From Massilia sp. Bi118 (GTDB lineage Bacteria; Pseudomonadota; Gammaproteobacteria; Burkholderiales; Burkholderiaceae_D), in NCBI RefSeq assembly GCF_918697865.1, contig NZ_CAKKMV010000009.1, positions 1 to 64,000 on the forward strand: a stretch of DNA of 64,000 nucleotides. The letters run 5' to 3'. The notes below the pieces were generated by a model. It worked only from the letters and a program-made list of their open reading frames with translations, ran no database searches and was not told the origin of the DNA. Position 1 is the first letter of the stretch; each line of letters begins with the position of its first letter. The translations under genes and the position numbers were made by a program. Positions 17,913 to 25,897 of the stretch are shown here, one piece after another.

Positions 17913-20521
17913 CTCGCACTCCCATCCTTCGGCCCCGCCAACTCCCTCATGCCCGCCTTGAATTCCACCTTCCCCGGCGCATGCAGCATGATGTCCCCAC
18001 CCTGCAGCTTCAGGCAGGCGCCCTGCGCCGTCAGCAGCACATGCTGCTTGCCCACCACCCGCACGCCGGCGGCGACGCTGGCCACGGCGATGCCCTTGTC
18101 GGCGGTCAGGCGCGTTTCCCCTGCCTGGCTCTGGCTACTGAGCTTCCCGCTAGCCGCGTGCATGCGGATGCCGGTCTCCTGATTCGGCTTGTCCTTTGCA
18201 CTCGCTTTCCCATACGTGAACAGGCCGATCCCCGCCACCGCCGCGCGATAGCTGTTGCCCTGGGCGGCAAAATTGATGTCCTGCCCGGCGCAGATCGCCG
18301 TGGTGGCGCCGGCCGCCAGCACCGCATCCGCCGGCGTCACGGCGACGATGCCGAGAGGGCTGGACAGTTGCAGCTGCGGCGCCGGCCAGGCAGTGGTGCC
18401 GCTGATCGCATCAGCACTGTCCTGCATCCCGGCGATGGCCTTCGATTCCCCTGCAAGCACCGCATTGTGCTTCTGCGCCGTCGCGGCCAGGCTCTCTTGC
18501 AGCTGGCGCGCGGCGTCGATCTGCGCCAACGCCTCGCGCGCCGCCATGTGCGCGCCGCCGGCCGCGCGGTCCGTCGACAGCAGCATGCCCTGTCCGGCGC
18601 GCATGGCCAGCGCATGCGCTGTTTTCAGTTCCGCGCCAAAGCCGACCGCCTGCATGCGCTGGTTGTCTACCTGATGCCGCAGGTGGCCGAGGTTCAGTTC
18701 CGCCGTGCCCTGGTGGGCGCCGGCGTGCCGCTGCAGGGCCACGCGCGCCTGGCCGGGACTGTCGTCGAACACCAGCTGGCTGTAGGCGCCGGTACCCAGT
18801 TGGCTGGCCTGCATTGCCTGGCTTTTCAGGCCGGACAGCACGGCGGCATGCCCGTGCGCGCCGGCTTCGCCCGGGAACCATGCCGGCGCATTGCCGGTCG
18901 CCGGTCCGGCGCCGTGGTGGCGGGTGTTGTGCTGGGCGTCGCGGGCGCCGGCGCCGTTGTAGAGCGCCCCGATGATGACGGGACGGTCGATGTCGCCCTC
19001 CAGGAAGTCGACCAGCACCTCCTGGCCAACCCGCGGCAGCGCGTGGCTGCCCCAGTTGGCGCCGGCGATGGACGCCAGCGGCGTGGCGACGCGGACCCAG
19101 GTGCCGGCGCTGTCGTCGCCCGGCGCGCCTGAGTGCCCGTCGGGGCTCGGGTGAGACAGGCGGCTGTGGCTGTCGATGCCGCTCTGCCAGTGGAACTGCA
19201 CTTTGATGCGGTGGTCGCGGTCGGTGTGCACCACCGATCCTGCCGGCCCGACCACGATGGCGGTCTGCTGGCCGCGGATGGTGGGCCGCGGATGGAGGGT
19301 GCAATCGGCGCGATACGGGATGTTGTGACGGATGGCGTCGATGCGGTTGCGGTACAGCGGACGCTCGCCTGGCCGGCTAGGGATCTCCATGTCGGCTGCC
19401 ATGGGAGGCGCACCAAGACCCGAGGCGATGCGCGCCTTCATCTCCGCACTCAGGTTGTTGTGCATGAGGTGGCACGCACGGATGACGACAAAGCTGCGCG
19501 CATCCTCGTCTTCCCTGTCGTGCACCGCGTGATCCGACAGCGTGAACGTGGTTCCCGGCGCCAGGGTGCGCACGGTGCCGGCGCCCGTAAACACTTCGCG
19601 GCGCGCTTCGAGGGATTCCAGCTGGCGGTCCGCCAGGCGCTGGCCATGGCTGCGGCTCGGGTAGGCGTAGGGGCGCGGCAGGTCGCGGATCGCCATCTCC
19701 GGTCCCGCCCCGTGCACGGAGGCCGATGATACCGGGCGCCGGTCCAGCGTCCGGTAATCCCAGCTGGACAGAGAAATGGCATTGGTTTGCAGCTTCAGCT
19801 CGCAGCGCCAGCGGTCCATGCTGTCTTCTTTCATGACGGCGCCAGGCTGGGTGTAGCGCACGCTTGCCTGCGTCCCGGGCTGGAAGGCGCCGTTGTGGTC
19901 GGCGATGACCATGCGGTGGCTGCCGAGGTCCGGACTTTCGGCATCGCCCTCGTGCTCGAAGTAGTAAAACAGCCCTTCTTCGCGCATCAGGCGCTCGACG
20001 AAAGCCAGATCGCTTTCCTGGTATTGCGTGGCCAGGCTGCGCTTCGGGTAGCTGCCCGGATCGGCCAGGTCGAAGCGCCAGTCCGGCGCCAGCCGTCCGC
20101 GCCCCTGCCAGGTTTTGAAAACGGCGTCGATGATGTCGGGGACGCTCAAGTCCTGGAAGATGCAGCTGTCGCGCGTATGGGCCAGGAAGGCGCTCCAGGG
20201 GCGCAGGGTCAGCGTGTAGCGCGCCATGCCGCCATTGGCGCCGTTCAGCTCCACCGCCGTCAGCAAGCCGTGGAAGGCGCGCAGCCTGCCGTCGCCGGAC
20301 GTCAGCAGTTCGAGCAGCGCCGGTTGGCCCACCAAGCTGCGCAAGCCGATACCGGCATCCAGCGACAGCGCGCTGATCGTGAACGCATAGGTGTCGGTGA
20401 TGGCTTCCTCGCCACGGACACATTCGGCCAGCAGCCGGTCCGGGCCGAGCGGCGTGTGCAGGCGCAGCAGCCGGGTGGCCTGGGTGAAGTCGGAAAAGAG
20501 GGAGGGGGTTTGTTCGGGCAT
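17909..20521 (-). CDS. vgrG: T6SS spike protein VgrG, second copy
   Basis: The second VgrG starts at the ATG at 20521 (AGGGA upstream) and has 870 residues. It carries the gp27-like N-terminal region and SLATQYQESDLAFVERLMRE near residue 170. An OB domain follows (DSAGTWVRVATPL and WGSHALPRVGQEVLVDFLEG), and then the DUF2345 region. It ends soon after GDIMLHAPGKVEFKAGM and lacks the extra C-terminal domain of the copy at 10182. The two copies are clearly diverged paralogues rather than a recent duplication. Its effector is not obvious; the converging PAAR operon and the divergent small gene at 20679 are candidates for partners. Confidence 0.93.
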   Translation of the reverse strand: MPEQTPSLFSDFTQATRLLRLHTPLGPDRLLAECVRGEEAITDTYAFTISALSLDAGIGLRSLVGQPALLELLTSGDGRLRAFHGLLTAVELNGANGGMARYTLTLRPWSAFLAHTRDSCIFQDLSVPDIIDAVFKTWQGRGRLAPDWRFDLADPGSYPKRSLATQYQESDLAFVERLMREEGLFYYFEHEGDAESPDLGSHRMVIADHNGAFQPGTQASVRYTQPGAVMKEDSMDRWRCELKLQTNAISLSSWDYRTLDRRPVSSASVHGAGPEMAIRDLPRPYAYPSRSHGQRLADRQLESLEARREVFTGAGTVRTLAPGTTFTLSDHAVHDREDEDARSFVVIRACHLMHNNLSAEMKARIASGLGAPPMAADMEIPSRPGERPLYRNRIDAIRHNIPYRADCTLHPRPTIRGQQTAIVVGPAGSVVHTDRDHRIKVQFHWQSGIDSHSRLSHPSPDGHSGAPGDDSAGTWVRVATPLASIAGANWGSHALPRVGQEVLVDFLEGDIDRPVIIGALYNGAGARDAQHNTRHHGAGPATGNAPAWFPGEAGAHGHAAVLSGLKSQAMQASQLGTGAYSQLVFDDSPGQARVALQRHAGAHQGTAELNLGHLRHQVDNQRMQAVGFGAELKTAHALAMRAGQGMLLSTDRAAGGAHMAAREALAQIDAARQLQESLAATAQKHNAVLAGESKAIAGMQDSADAISGTTAWPAPQLQLSSPLGIVAVTPADAVLAAGATTAICAGQDINFAAQGNSYRAAVAGIGLFTYGKASAKDKPNQETGIRMHAASGKLSSQSQAGETRLTADKGIAVASVAAGVRVVGKQHVLLTAQGACLKLQGGDIMLHAPGKVEFKAGMRELAGPKDGSAS

Positions 20522-20678
20522 GGGCAAGTCCCTGGCGGCAACCACAGCATTTGATGCCAGATCCCCTGCTCGACCATTGACAGCCCGCAACAACTAAAAC
20601 AATGGCCTATCCAACAAACATTGCATCAATGCAACTTGCGAACTACACTGCTGTGATACCCACGAAGGAGGCATGGCC

Positions 20679-21092
20679 ATGGACATCACCCTGCAAACCC
20701 GTAAAACAGTCGAGGCTCTCACACTCGCAGACCTGGACACCTTTTCGATCTGGGAGCAGGACGAGAGCGAGATTCGTCCGCTGGAACGCAACACGATCCC
20801 GCGCGATGCGGTGTCGCTCTCGGTGGCCGCCGATTTCACCACGGCCGACGGCACGCCCTTCGTCGGCGTCGTCGCCCTCTCGACCGATGAGGAAATCGAG
20901 TTCGGCGGCGCCGGGCTGCTCAGCAACGGCGCCTACATCTACGCGGCGCACGGCGAAAAGACGCCGCTACGCTACAAGACCAGCACTGCCAGCGAGCTCG
21001 GAAAGCCGCCCGCCGGCATCTATCCGCTGCGTTTTACGCTACGCGCCCTTTTAGAAGGCGAAGCGGCGCCCCGCAGCGGCATTTTTGCTTGA
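20679..21092 (+). CDS. Hypothetical protein next to vgrG
   Basis: This is a 137-residue soluble protein without a signal peptide or membrane segments. The start at 20679 is preferred because the AAGGAGG ribosome binding site lies 7-9 nt upstream; the ATG at 20673 is too close to it. The sequence alternates beta-strand-like stretches (AVSLSVAADFTTADGTPFVG) and short turns. I do not recognise the family. It is divergent from vgrG and ends 3 bp before the converging crystallin gene. An immunity or accessory T6SS role is possible from position only. Confidence 0.6.
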   Translation: MDITLQTRKTVEALTLADLDTFSIWEQDESEIRPLERNTIPRDAVSLSVAADFTTADGTPFVGVVALSTDEEIEFGGAGLLSNGAYIYAAHGEKTPLRYKTSTASELGKPPAGIYPLRFTLRALLEGEAAPRSGIFA

Positions 21093-21095
21093 GTT

Positions 21096-21752
21096 TTAAC
21101 GCACCCGGCGCATCGACGAAATGCGGTTGTTCATCCCCTCCAGGAAGGGATAACGGCCCGGGCCGAACACGACGCACTGGCCGCGGAAGTCGCCGTGCTC
21201 GCAGAATTCCCAGCGGCCTTCATGGATGACGATGGAGCCGGCGCGGTCGTTGAAGCCGACGTCGTTCAGTTCGCGGATGTCGCCGGACAGGCTGACGGCG
21301 GGGCCCTCGAAGCGCTGGCCGGAGAACAGCTGGACGGCATCGCCGCGGCCGCCACGGTCGTCGCGGCGGTCATCACGGCGGTCGTCGCGGTCGCCACGCC
21401 AGCCCGGGCCGCCACGGCGGTCATCGCGGTCATAGCCGCCGCGGCCGCGCGAGATCTCGCGTACCGAGGACACGCGGTCGTTGAAGCGCGGCAGCTCGCG
21501 GTATTCGCCGGGGCCGAACTCGGCGCAGTAGCCGCCGAAATCCTTGTTCTCGCACACCTGCCAGACGCCCGAGCGCACCACAAGGCTGGAGGCGCGATCG
21601 TTGAAACCCATGTCGGCCAGGTTGTAGGCATCCCGGTCGACCGTCAGGCGCGGGCCGCGGAAGTTACTGTCGGTGAACAGCGTGATCTCGCCGGCGGCGG
21701 CGGCTTGGGCAAGGGTGGCCAGCACGGTGGCGGCGGCTAACAGGCGTTTCAT
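21096..21752 (-). CDS. Secreted beta/gamma-crystallin protein with two domains and a charged linker
   Basis: The 218-residue product has a Sec signal peptide (MKRLLAAATVLATLAQAAAA) and two beta/gamma-crystallin domains of two Greek-key motifs each. All four motifs end in the calcium-binding pattern [ND][ND]xx[ST]S or a close variant: NDRASS, NDRVSS, NDRAGS and NNRISS. Each domain also has a cysteine pair (VCENKDFGGYC; FCEHGDFRGQC), fitting disulfides in the periplasm. The domains are joined by a linker of about 40 residues made mainly of Arg, Asp and Gly (RDDRRDDRRDDR). Microbial homologues bind Ca2+ and are often stress-related. The role here is unknown. Confidence 0.88.
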   Translation of the reverse strand: MKRLLAAATVLATLAQAAAAGEITLFTDSNFRGPRLTVDRDAYNLADMGFNDRASSLVVRSGVWQVCENKDFGGYCAEFGPGEYRELPRFNDRVSSVREISRGRGGYDRDDRRGGPGWRGDRDDRRDDRRDDRGGRGDAVQLFSGQRFEGPAVSLSGDIRELNDVGFNDRAGSIVIHEGRWEFCEHGDFRGQCVVFGPGRYPFLEGMNNRISSMRRVR

Positions 21753-21852
21753 GTGATCTCTCCTCGAATTGTTCTAAGCGCGCCCATCACCGGCGCATAT
21801 GACTCTAACGCGGCAGGAGAGTAGCACGCGGACATGTCCTTGTAACAAATTC

Positions 21853-22209
21853 CTACTGCCGTAGCGGGCAGGCGCCCGGCGCCTCGAGTTCGCGCGCCAG
21901 TTCGGCCCGCAGCGTTCCCAGGGCGGCGATGCGGGCGTCGATGTCGGCCAGTTTGCGGCGCAAGGCTTCGCGCAGCTCGGCGGCGGAGGCGTCCGGCGAT
22001 TCCAGCAGCGGCATGCCAGCCTCGATCTCGGCCAGCGTGAAGCCGAGCTGCTGGGCGCTGCGCAGGTAGCACAGCCATTGCACCGCTTCCGGCGGATAGT
22101 CGCGGTAGCCGTTGTCGCGGCGGCGGGGCAGCAGCAGGCCGCGCTTTTCATAGAAGCGCAGGGTGTCCCGGCTCAGGCCGGTGGCGGATGCCAGTTCTCC
22201 GATTTTCAT
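21853..22209 (-). CDS. MerR-family transcriptional regulator
   Basis: The 118-residue protein begins MKIGELASATGLSRDTLRFY, the typical MerR winged helix, followed by YRDYPPEAVQWLCYLRSAQ and a C-terminal coiled-coil dimerisation helix (residues about 78-110). There is one late cysteine (ACPLRQ) and no clear metal-binding cluster. A small-molecule or redox sensor is therefore more likely than a metalloregulator. It is divergent from a membrane protein gene, and between the two lies a classical MerR operator (22229-22260), so that gene is its probable target. Confidence 0.92.
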   Translation of the reverse strand: MKIGELASATGLSRDTLRFYEKRGLLLPRRRDNGYRDYPPEAVQWLCYLRSAQQLGFTLAEIEAGMPLLESPDASAAELREALRRKLADIDARIAALGTLRAELARELEAPGACPLRQ

Positions 22210-22228
22210 ATGGATTCGTAAAGAACGC

Positions 22229-22260
22229 TTGACCCTGGAGTGTACTCCAGCCTTGAGGAT
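22229..22260 (+). promoter_or_regulatory. MerR-type operator inside a stretched promoter
   Basis: A TTGACC -35 hexamer (22229-22234) is followed at once by CTGGAGT-GT-ACTCCAG (22235-22250), a 7-bp inverted repeat with a 2-bp centre. A weak -10 lies around 22254-22260, 19-20 bp from the -35. MerR regulators act on just such over-long spacers by twisting the DNA. The promoter drives the rightward membrane protein gene at 22287. Confidence 0.65.
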
Positions 22261-22286
22261 AGGGATTCCACATCGACGGAGCCATC

Positions 22287-22754
22287 ATGAAGCTGCCCAC
22301 TTACCTGAAGATCGTGCGCGCCAGCGCCTGGTACGACCTGCTGCTCACCGCGCCGTTCGCCACGCCCTGGACCTTCGCCCTCATGCACGCCCAGCTGTCC
22401 GCCATCAACCAGGCGCTGGGCGGCGGCGCCCTGCCGGCCTTTTCTCCGTTTCACATCTTCTTCGCCTGCCTGATGGGCAGCGTGGTGCTGACCTGGAGCG
22501 TGCTGCGCCTGCGCCGGACCGAGGCGGTACTCGGGCGCTACGACGGTGTCACCCGCTTCCTGTTCGCGTCCTGGATGGGCTGGACCCTGGCCATGACCGG
22601 CGCACCCCTGCTGTGGCTGTTCGTGCTGCCGGAATTCGCCTGGGGCGTGGTGCAATGGCTGCCGGTCGCCGCGCCCGCCGCTCAAGATGGCAGCAGCACC
22701 GCCCGCGCGCCTTTCACGAGTGCCGCGCCCATGCGTTCCAGCCTCGGCGGCTGA
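22287..22754 (+). CDS. Small integral membrane protein, probable MerR target
   Basis: The 155-residue product has three to four hydrophobic segments, for example residues about 15-33, 52-72 and 94-130. I recognise no catalytic motif. It reads away from the merR gene, behind the MerR operator. The last 25 residues (APFTSAAPMRSSLGG and upstream) are low in character. The corresponding 73 bp overlap the 3' end of the converging lysR gene, so the original stop may have been lost. Function unknown; possibly a stress- or detergent-inducible membrane protein. Confidence 0.7.
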   Translation: MKLPTYLKIVRASAWYDLLLTAPFATPWTFALMHAQLSAINQALGGGALPAFSPFHIFFACLMGSVVLTWSVLRLRRTEAVLGRYDGVTRFLFASWMGWTLAMTGAPLLWLFVLPEFAWGVVQWLPVAAPAAQDGSSTARAPFTSAAPMRSSLGG

Positions 22755-23572
22755 ATCCGCCATGCATGCCAGTGCAGCGACACGTCCATGTGCAGCTGCG
22801 GGGTCAGGTCGACCAGCTGGCCGGCCTGCAGCATCGCCGCGCACTGCTCCAGCGGCAGCATGCCGTAGCCGAGACCGAGCCGGATCGCCTGGGCGAAGGG
22901 ATCGCTGGCCGGCACGTAGTGAAAGGGATACGAACCCTCGGGCAGCCCGAAGTGCTGGAGCAGGAAGGCTGCCTGCAGCGAATCCTTGCGGTCGAACACC
23001 ACCACCGGCGCCTTCCGCGCCGCCTCGCGCGTAATACCGCCGGGGAACCAGCGCTGCGCGAAATCCTTCGACGCCACCAGCCGGTAGCGCATGATGCCCA
23101 GCGGCGTGACGGTGCAGCCGCGCATCGGTTCCGGCTCGCCGGAGATGCAGGCCAGGGCGCGCCCCTGTTCGAGCAGCGTAAAAGTGTGCCACTGGTCGTC
23201 CAGCACGAATTCGACCAGCAGCCCTTCTGCCGCCAGCACCGGCGCCAGCACCGGCAGCAGCCAGGTCGCGAGGGTGTCGTTGTTGACGGCCAGCGGCACA
23301 CGTACGGGCACGGTGGCGTCCTCGGTCTCGGCCAGGAACTCGGCTTCCAGCAGTTCGCGCCGGCGTAAAAACTGCAGCAGGCGCATGCCGGGCGCGGTCG
23401 GGCGGCAGGGACGGGTGCGGATCAGCAGCGGCGTGCCGAGGTCCTGTTCGAGCGCGGAAATGCGCTGGGACACGGCCGAGGGCGTGAGCTTCAGGCGGCT
23501 GGCGGCCGCTTCCAGGCTGCCGCTGTCGACGGCGGCGAGGAAGGCCTCGCTGCGGCGCGGATCGATCTTCAT
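22682..23572 (-). CDS. argP: LysR-family regulator, ArgP/LysG type
   Basis: The 296-residue protein has the LysR helix-turn-helix at the start (SLEAAASRLKLTPSAVSQRI) and an effector-binding domain. Features of the ArgP/IciA subgroup are present, including the N-terminus MKIDPRRSEAFLAAVDSGSL. It is divergent from a LysE/ArgO exporter gene, the standard arrangement in which the regulator senses lysine or arginine and switches on export. A 10-bp dyad lies between the two genes. The gene symbol follows this context. Confidence 0.85.
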   Translation of the reverse strand: MKIDPRRSEAFLAAVDSGSLEAAASRLKLTPSAVSQRISALEQDLGTPLLIRTRPCRPTAPGMRLLQFLRRRELLEAEFLAETEDATVPVRVPLAVNNDTLATWLLPVLAPVLAAEGLLVEFVLDDQWHTFTLLEQGRALACISGEPEPMRGCTVTPLGIMRYRLVASKDFAQRWFPGGITREAARKAPVVVFDRKDSLQAAFLLQHFGLPEGSYPFHYVPASDPFAQAIRLGLGYGMLPLEQCAAMLQAGQLVDLTPQLHMDVSLHWHAWRIQPPRLERMGAALVKGARAVLLPS

Positions 23573-23575
23573 GGG

Positions 23576-23609
23576 TTAGCGAAATTTACGATAGCTTAGA
23601 TTTCGTTAA
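23576..23609. promoter_or_regulatory. Dyad between argP-like and argO-like genes
   Basis: TTAGCGAAAT and ATTTCGTTAA form a 10-bp inverted repeat with one mismatch and a 14-nt spacer. It starts 4 bp upstream of the regulator start and lies 60 bp upstream of the exporter. The position and AT-rich dyad suit binding of the LysR-type regulator to control both genes. Confidence 0.5.
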
Positions 23610-23669
23610 TGTAATTGAAGATTCATGGGCGGACATGGATCCTGTCGCTCTTACGCACAGGAGAGCACG

Positions 23670-24290
23670 ATGTTTTCGCAGCAGGTATTTCTACAGGGGC
23701 TGGGCATGGGCGCCAGCCTGATCATGCCGATCGGCGCCCAGAACGCGCACGTGATCCGCACCGGGGTCAGCGGCCGGCACGTGGGGCTGACGGTGGCGGC
23801 CTGCATCGTCGTCGACGTGACCCTGATCGCGCTCGGCATGGCGGGACTCGGCAAGCTGGTCGAGTCCTCGAGCTGGCTGCTGGCGGCGGCGCGCTACGGC
23901 GGCGCCCTGTTCCTGCTGTGGTATGGACTGCGCTGCTGGAAAGGCGCGCTGGGTGGCGGCGCTGCGGGACCGGTGGCCGCCGGGCAGCAGCCGCCTACCG
24001 CGCGCCGCGCATTCGTCACGGTGATGGCGATGTCGCTGCTGAATCCCCACGTCTACCTCGATACCGTGGTGCTGCTGGGCGCGGTCGGCGGCAGCCTGGC
24101 GGCCGGGCACCGCGGCGCCTTCGCTGCGGGTGCGATGACGGCCTCGCTGCTGTGGTTTTCCCTGCTCGGCCTGGGCGCGCGCCGTTGCGCCTTCGTGCTG
24201 GGCCGGCCGATGGTATGGCGCGCCATCGAAGGTTTTACGGGGACGACGATGCTGGTGCTGGCGGTGCTGCTGCTGAAGGATGCCGGATAG
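23670..24290 (+). CDS. argO: LysE/ArgO-family amino acid exporter
   Basis: The 206-residue inner membrane protein is of the LysE superfamily and has about six transmembrane helices. It carries the conserved opening GASLIMPIGAQNAHVIRTG and the internal SLLNPHVYLDTVVLLGAVG motif of the LysE/ArgO branch, which exports basic amino acids such as arginine or lysine. The ATG at 23670 follows a GGAGAG ribosome binding site; upstream in-frame starts would extend into the regulatory region. It is divergent from the ArgP-like gene. Confidence 0.9.
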   Translation: MFSQQVFLQGLGMGASLIMPIGAQNAHVIRTGVSGRHVGLTVAACIVVDVTLIALGMAGLGKLVESSSWLLAAARYGGALFLLWYGLRCWKGALGGGAAGPVAAGQQPPTARRAFVTVMAMSLLNPHVYLDTVVLLGAVGGSLAAGHRGAFAAGAMTASLLWFSLLGLGARRCAFVLGRPMVWRAIEGFTGTTMLVLAVLLLKDAG

Positions 24291-24299
24291 AGCGGGAAC

Positions 24300-25289
24300 T
24301 CAGGCGGCCAGCGCCTTGCCGCCCTCCACCGACATCTGCACCGGCAGCGCGACCCCGTTTTTCACGGCGGTCAGCTCGGCCAGGATGGACACGGCGATTT
24401 CGTAAGGCGTCTTGCTGCCGATGTAGATGCCGATCGGCCCGTGCAGCTTCGCGATCTGCGCTTCGGTCAGGTCGAATTCGCGCAGGCGTTCGCGCCGGCG
24501 CGCATTGTTGACGCGCGAGCCGATCGCGCCGATGTAGAAGGCGTCGGTCTTGAGCGCTTCCATCAGGGCCAGGTCGTCGAGCTTGGGATCGTGGGTCAGC
24601 GCGATCACGGCGCTGCGGCTGTCGAGCTTCATCTCGAGCACGACGTCGTCCGGCATTGCGTGCACCACGTCCACGCCCGGCAAGGTCCAGCTGCCGCGGT
24701 ATTCCTCGCGCGGGTCGCACACCGTCACCTGGTATTCCAGCCCCACCGCGATCTGCGCCAGGAATTGCGACAGCTGGCCGGCGCCGATGATCAGCATGCG
24801 CAGGCGCGGGCCGTGCACGGTGACGAGGCTGCCGTCCGCCATGCGCAGCTGGTCCTCGGGCGCCGCCGTGGACAGCGCGACCGCGCCGGTCTCCAGCTGC
24901 AGCGTGCGGCGGGTCAGCACGCGGCGCTGGGCCAGCGCCAGCAATTCATCCATGCGGCTGTGCGCGCCGAGCGGCTCAACCACCAATTGAATCGTGCCGC
25001 CGCAGGGCAGGCCGAAGCGGTGCGCCTCGTCGGCCGAGATGCCGTAGGTGACGACTTCGGGACGGGTGCGGGTGATGCCCTTCTCGCGCACCGCGGCGAT
25101 CAGGTCGTCCTCGATGCAGCCGCCGGAGACGGAACCGACCACCAGGCCGTCGGCGCGGATCGCCATGGTCGCGCCTTCCGGCCGCGGGCTCGAGCCCCAG
25201 GTGCGCACCACGGTCACGTACTCGCACTGGAACCCGTCCTGGATCCATTGCGCGCAGGCGTGCAGCACTTCGAGGTCGATACTGTCCAT
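24300..25289 (-). CDS. XdhC/CoxF-family molybdoenzyme maturation protein
   Basis: The 329-residue protein shows the XdhC N-terminal motifs GSSPRPEGATMAIRADG and GSVSGGCIEDD. A C-terminal Rossmann-like domain follows, with LIIGAGQLSQFLAQIA near residue 166 and YIGAIGSRVNNARRRERL near 275. Family members bind molybdenum cofactor, promote its sulfuration and insert it into xanthine dehydrogenase or related hydroxylases. No xdhA/xdhB genes are nearby, so its client enzyme must be encoded elsewhere. It converges with argO. Confidence 0.88.
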   Translation of the reverse strand: MDSIDLEVLHACAQWIQDGFQCEYVTVVRTWGSSPRPEGATMAIRADGLVVGSVSGGCIEDDLIAAVREKGITRTRPEVVTYGISADEAHRFGLPCGGTIQLVVEPLGAHSRMDELLALAQRRVLTRRTLQLETGAVALSTAAPEDQLRMADGSLVTVHGPRLRMLIIGAGQLSQFLAQIAVGLEYQVTVCDPREEYRGSWTLPGVDVVHAMPDDVVLEMKLDSRSAVIALTHDPKLDDLALMEALKTDAFYIGAIGSRVNNARRRERLREFDLTEAQIAKLHGPIGIYIGSKTPYEIAVSILAELTAVKNGVALPVQMSVEGGKALAA

Positions 25290-25364
25290 TCCGGTTCCTT
25301 ATTCAGCAGCAGATTGCAGACCGCATGCTAACGCAAATCCGCAAGCCGCTCCGGACGGCTGCTC

Positions 25365-25790
25365 TCAGGCATCCGCGTAGGCCTGCTCGATGTCGTCTTT
25401 ACGGCCGACTGCAGAAATATCGAGGATGACGGTGGCCTTGAAGTTGTGGCTGGGGTGGGCGGCGCGGTGCTTGGCGAACCAGAAGACCTCTTCGCGCTCC
25501 TCGTCCTCGTGCCAGGTGGCGATCACCGCGTGCTCTTCGGGGACGTCTTCGTAGTCGAAGGCCTCCAGCGCCGCATCCTCGACCATGTCGTGCCAGGCCT
25601 CGCAGTCCTTGCCCCAGGCCAGCAGGTAGCGGCAGCCGGACGCCACCAGCCAGCGGCTGATCTCGGCCTGCCACAGTTCCGTGACCTCTTCCTCGGCCAG
25701 CACGATGGCGAGGAAGGGCGATAAATGGTCGAGGGCAGGCGGCTCGCCGCCGGGCGGCAGCTGCAGGTAAGTCAGGATCTTCTTTTGCAT
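25365..25790 (-). CDS. Hypothetical acidic protein
   Basis: This is a 141-residue cytosolic protein, rich in Glu, Asp and Trp, without signal or membrane segments. Notable stretches are ISRWLVASGCRYLLAWGKDC and VIATWHEDEEREEVFWFAKH. I do not recognise a characterised family. It is a single gene between xdhC and an FAD enzyme gene, in the same direction as xdhC but separated by 75 bp. Confidence 0.7.
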   Translation of the reverse strand: MQKKILTYLQLPPGGEPPALDHLSPFLAIVLAEEEVTELWQAEISRWLVASGCRYLLAWGKDCEAWHDMVEDAALEAFDYEDVPEEHAVIATWHEDEEREEVFWFAKHRAAHPSHNFKATVILDISAVGRKDDIEQAYADA

Positions 25791-25897
25791 GATGGCGCAA
25801 GCTTAACATCGGCGGCGCCCCTATGTGCGCGCCCTAACCGATGCCCCAGCCCGCTTGGCCGAACATGGCCGTACGGCCAAACGGAAGGGACAAGCGC

